A DNA stretch of 64,000 bases from Gyromitra esculenta. Its lineage: Eukaryota > Ascomycota > Pezizomycetes > Pezizales > Discinaceae. The number at the start of each line of letters is the position of its first letter. The first letter of the stretch is position 1. The notes under the pieces are model-generated. The model was not told where the DNA came from and made no database searches. It saw only the letters and a program-made list of their open reading frames with translations. The DNA lies in the NCBI GenBank assembly GCA_038503075.1, contig JBCAML010000012.1:248001-312000 (forward strand). Reading direction: 5' to 3'. Made by a program: the position numbers and the translations under genes. This document shows positions 60,792-64,000 of the stretch, one piece after another.

Positions 60792-63700
60792 TATGAGAAT
60801 TGAGGTGTAGAGATAGGGTGAAGCCTGATCGATTTTTCAGCTTTTTCGGTTTTTTTTCGAATTATGTATTAACATGTTTAGATTTTAAGATTATGATTGG
60901 CTCGTTGCGAGATTAATAGATATTCTCACTTAACTCTACTATAAGCTCCCCACCCTGTAATTCCGCCCCTTGATGCAACAAATCCAATGCTCCTTACCAT
61001 TCCATCATTCGAATTAGTATGTAAATGATCTAAATAGCTAGTATAATATTGGCCATTAATGGTACTACGAGTGCAGTGATAAGTCTACGGATAGGCGGCA
61101 ATGCGGGTAAGAGCAGCCAATTATCGCAGCTGGATTAAGCTCCAAAATCACGTAAAATCACGATACGTCACTCGGATTCGCAACTCTTCCATATTTGAAG
61201 CCTCTAGGTGGATATACTCTGACTGTGTTTTGCGTACACGAATGAGCCTAATAGGTAAATATGTATCTAGTAGCTTGTTTCCTGCCTAGAACACGGTGTT
61301 AGCCTGCGTAATATTATAGGGTCAATTGCTTGATTCTCAATATGCACCCGACTATATGCTCATATAATAGTCCCCGAGTGCCAATGCACCTAGACCTGTG
61401 TCTCCCACTAATTTCCATCTCCAAAGTTATGTCTGAGGTGCCCCGTCTTAAAAGCTTCTGCAACACACGGTGTTGGATATATGGTATATATCCATAGCCT
61501 TCCTATCGTTTCATCGGTACGTCATTATTCGGGACACCGATATCGGTTCGGTCAATAGTCTCACCAGCTAATGGGGTTACTCGGGCCGATCTATTCGGCG
61601 CCCAAAGAGCCCCCATAAACCTGTTTATATGACTTCATAGGGAGTATATATATGGAGCTCTATTCCCGCTCTTCTATTTTCTTTCCTCTTTGCTATTTTA
61701 CTCGAGACTGAATATCACATATCTATTCATCATATTCAACACGCGGTGTCGAGCAATATCGAGTGATCTAATGTGATTAACATCAATCACAGCGGCTTTC
61801 ATACAGCCATAATGGAGATGGTATAAATATATATCGAGAGGGCAGATAATTAGTCAGCAGGCTGATAGGTAAGTGGAAGACTATTTAGCTTCTAGACAAA
61901 GAAAGCAATACTAAGGCCGTTAGGAAGGGGTAAAACAACAGATACACGTAGCTACCTAGGCGGTGAACCCTAGAGAGTGGAGCCACATAAGGTATAAGGG
62001 ATTAAATTCCCAATCACTAACCCGAATGTTAAGAACATGGCATGATGTAGTTGGTCTCCACGGTCCTCATGCAGGCTGGGTTTTCGCTGTTTCCACAAAA
62101 CATGTCTGACACGATCAAAACCTCTATAGAAGCTCTATGGGGTCTCGAGAGAGCTAAGGCAGCGGCGAAATCAACTCTCCACGGAGGAAAACATTTTCCC
62201 TCGATAGGCGGTCAATCCCCATTACAGGATACACTGAAGTATCCAGAAAGCCTCCAAACTTAAGTTGGAAAAGGTATATTGGGATTGTAGTAGAATTCTG
62301 CGCAGAGTTGATTGCGACCCGTGGGACGCCCTATTGTCCTGTACCAGACCGTCGCAACTGGAGCTCCCTTAAAGCTCTGAGTGCCACCGAGTGGTACTAA
62401 GCTTGCCACGCATTTGCTATCTTCGCTTCACTAGAATTATAGGACCAAGGGTACGAGACTACCGAATTTTATCCCCATTGGATATAGCTGGGTGATCGAA
62501 CTTACTATGGATGATCTGAACCTTGGGGTACTGTAGGAGGTTCTTTCCAGGAGCACCCTACTTCCATAGCTGGCGGGTAGTACAGTCCAGTAACAACAAA
62601 TACTTTGATTTGCTCAATATTCAATGCAGCATCCCAATCATCCCTGCAAGAGCGTTCCTTCCCTCATAGGCCCAGTGTTATAGACATTACATGGTCGAAT
62701 TAGATCTCAATTGCGCAAGAGATACATCCTCCGTGCCACATTTGCTCCTCGCCAGATTCCAAAGCCTGCTGGAACAAGGCTTGCTCAGTGTAAAGGGATA
62801 CGTGGCCCGTTGAGTGTTTCGTTCCTTATCCAACATCTCTTTCTCTTATTTTCAACTGGCCAGGTTCTATTTTGTTTACTTCCTTTTTTTTCCCCCCACG
62901 GGCTTTCTGGAAATTTGCCCTGTTCTATAATTATATTACTTCGCTTGGGTGAGAATCTCTGCGTCCTGATAAGAGAATTTCAACATAAATTAGAGGTAAA
63001 AAAACTTCCAGAATTTATCAAGCCCAGAAAGTCCGCTAGAGCCATAAAGTTTATAAGATTTCCAGATTTAAACGAACGATCGAGTTTGGATCATGATAGG
63101 AAGTTTTTGTAGCACCCAGTATCACTCTTCCAGTATAGTCATATCGGTTCCACTACAGTTGCCTCCTTCTCGAGTCGTCAAGTGCTGCAGAGTACTAGTA
63201 CTCCATCACGGCTAACGGCGATCGGAAAGCGGAAAACGGCGTAGAAGTCTATGTCAGGAGGCACAGGCTATTTAATTTTCAGAAGTCAAGCATAAAGCCT
63301 AGGGGCCCTTTAGGTGAGTTTTGACTAGTTAAGCCTCGATCACTATTCTGTAACATCGAGTTATCGTCAAAATACGAGTGATATTATATGATGATCCGAG
63401 GCATAAGCAAATCCCAAGACAGAATAAACTATCCTCAAACCACTAGATAGTGGGATCGGTGATTGGTCGGATAAGTATTATTCTTCTAGTCTCGAAGCCC
63501 AAGCTCAGATCCCAGGGATAACGCAGTTAACTATCTAGTCGATTAGGATTCAAGAACTAAAAAATTACGTTTTATCAACTGCACACGGGATATAGCGATC
63601 TACAAACGGCCGCGGGACAAGTTAACGGCTGGGTGCAAGGGAGCTAAGACTTCCCCAGGTTTTGGAACGGGCAGCATGCCGGATGTTATTATAATCCTGG

Positions 63701-64000
63701 AGAGCGGGAGAAACCGTACCATCGATTGGAGCTTTAATGTAGAGAAGCCTCGTGGTTGGCATGCTGACACTCCCGAAACGGGCTGTTTCTGCTTCTCATT
63801 CAAAATTTATAGGTCTAATAGAGTATACATTTAGATAGTTAATTTGTACGTAAGGTATATATACGTATACGGACTCAGCCCGTTCTAAAAACATCAGCCA
63901 AATACGAATATGGAAGAAAGACTTAAAAATACGCGCGTACCCGACTCTTCGTTACCTTACTTAGGATATGCAGATTGCCCCTCTAAAACCCCTCCAATTC
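60792..64000. other. Gene-free right end of the window
   Basis: 3.2 kb with no supported gene. It contains the probable solo LTR at 61471-61741. The open frames at 62051-62263, 62711-63112 and 63600-63803 have no recognisable features. Confidence 0.5.
61471..61741 (+). mobile_element. Probable solo LTR (Ty1/copia-like), 271 bp
   Basis: It starts TGTTGGATATATGG and ends CATATTCAACA, so the ends are the short inverted repeat TGTTG..CAACA typical of copia-type LTRs. The five bases outside are CACGG on the left and CGCGG on the right, a near-perfect 5-bp target duplication. A TATATATATGG motif at about 61645, followed by a pyrimidine-rich start-like region, fits an LTR promoter. No primer-binding site or coding region follows, hence solo. 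Confidence 0.5.

Noticed and set aside
62711..63112. 133-codon open frame near the right end
   Set aside because: No recognisable domain, promoter or splice context.
1..64000. CRISPR arrays, rRNA genes and bacterial-type operons
   Set aside because: No regularly spaced direct repeats or rRNA-like sequence were found, and the genes are intron-containing fungal genes.

Overview
The window looks like a chromosome segment of a filamentous ascomycete (Pezizomycotina). Supporting signs are short GT..AG introns of about 50-220 nt, a Zn2Cys6 regulator with a PF11951-type body, a STAND-type N-terminal domain protein, a decayed NACHT-ankyrin gene, and many small TA-flanked inverted-repeat elements. 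Low gene density with islands of conserved housekeeping genes would suit a repeat-rich Pezizomycete such as a truffle or morel relative, but that placement is inference and no rRNA or marker gene settles it.

Layout. 1-10.1 kb is gene-poor: a tight cluster of MITE-like elements, one of them nested in another (838-1709), tRNA-Arg(CCT) at 2044, and one more inverted-repeat element at 6757. From 10.1 to 12.8 kb is a Zn2Cys6 transcription factor (minus) whose zinc cluster appears to be assembled from four exons, one of only 10 nt. 14.2-20.6 kb is ecm29 (minus, 11 exons), the proteasome HEAT-repeat adaptor. 24.1-26.9 kb holds a PD-(D/E)XK-nuclease-like gene that appears broken, bracketed by two MITEs. 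27.9-31.8 kb is rse1 (SF3B3), a U2 snRNP SF3b subunit. 33.6-35.9 kb is a 614-codon protein with a STAND/PigL-type N-terminus and long low-complexity tail. 35.9-43.4 kb is gene-free with microsatellites and two MITEs. 43.5-46.7 kb is mdm20/naa25 (NatB auxiliary subunit, minus), divergent from ilm1 (47.1-47.8 kb, plus). 48.1-50.2 kb is a decayed NACHT-ankyrin gene fused to a truncated MITE. tRNA-Cys(GCA) lies at 51.6 kb. 52.2-55.2 kb is a 940-aa RING protein (minus). The last 9 kb hold a small MITE, an intron-containing tRNA-Lys(TTT), a small cysteine-rich orphan gene (60.3 kb) and a probable solo LTR (61.5 kb).

The intact genes do not form a metabolic cluster. They are general cell machinery (proteasome, splicing, N-terminal acetylation, ER/mitochondrial maintenance, ubiquitylation, transcription). 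The accessory layer is made of TA-target MITEs, all without a transposase here, and two decayed or damaged defence/nuclease-like genes that each sit beside a copy of the same MITE family. Exon models were built by reading splice sites and checking that the phases close; they still need transcript support.
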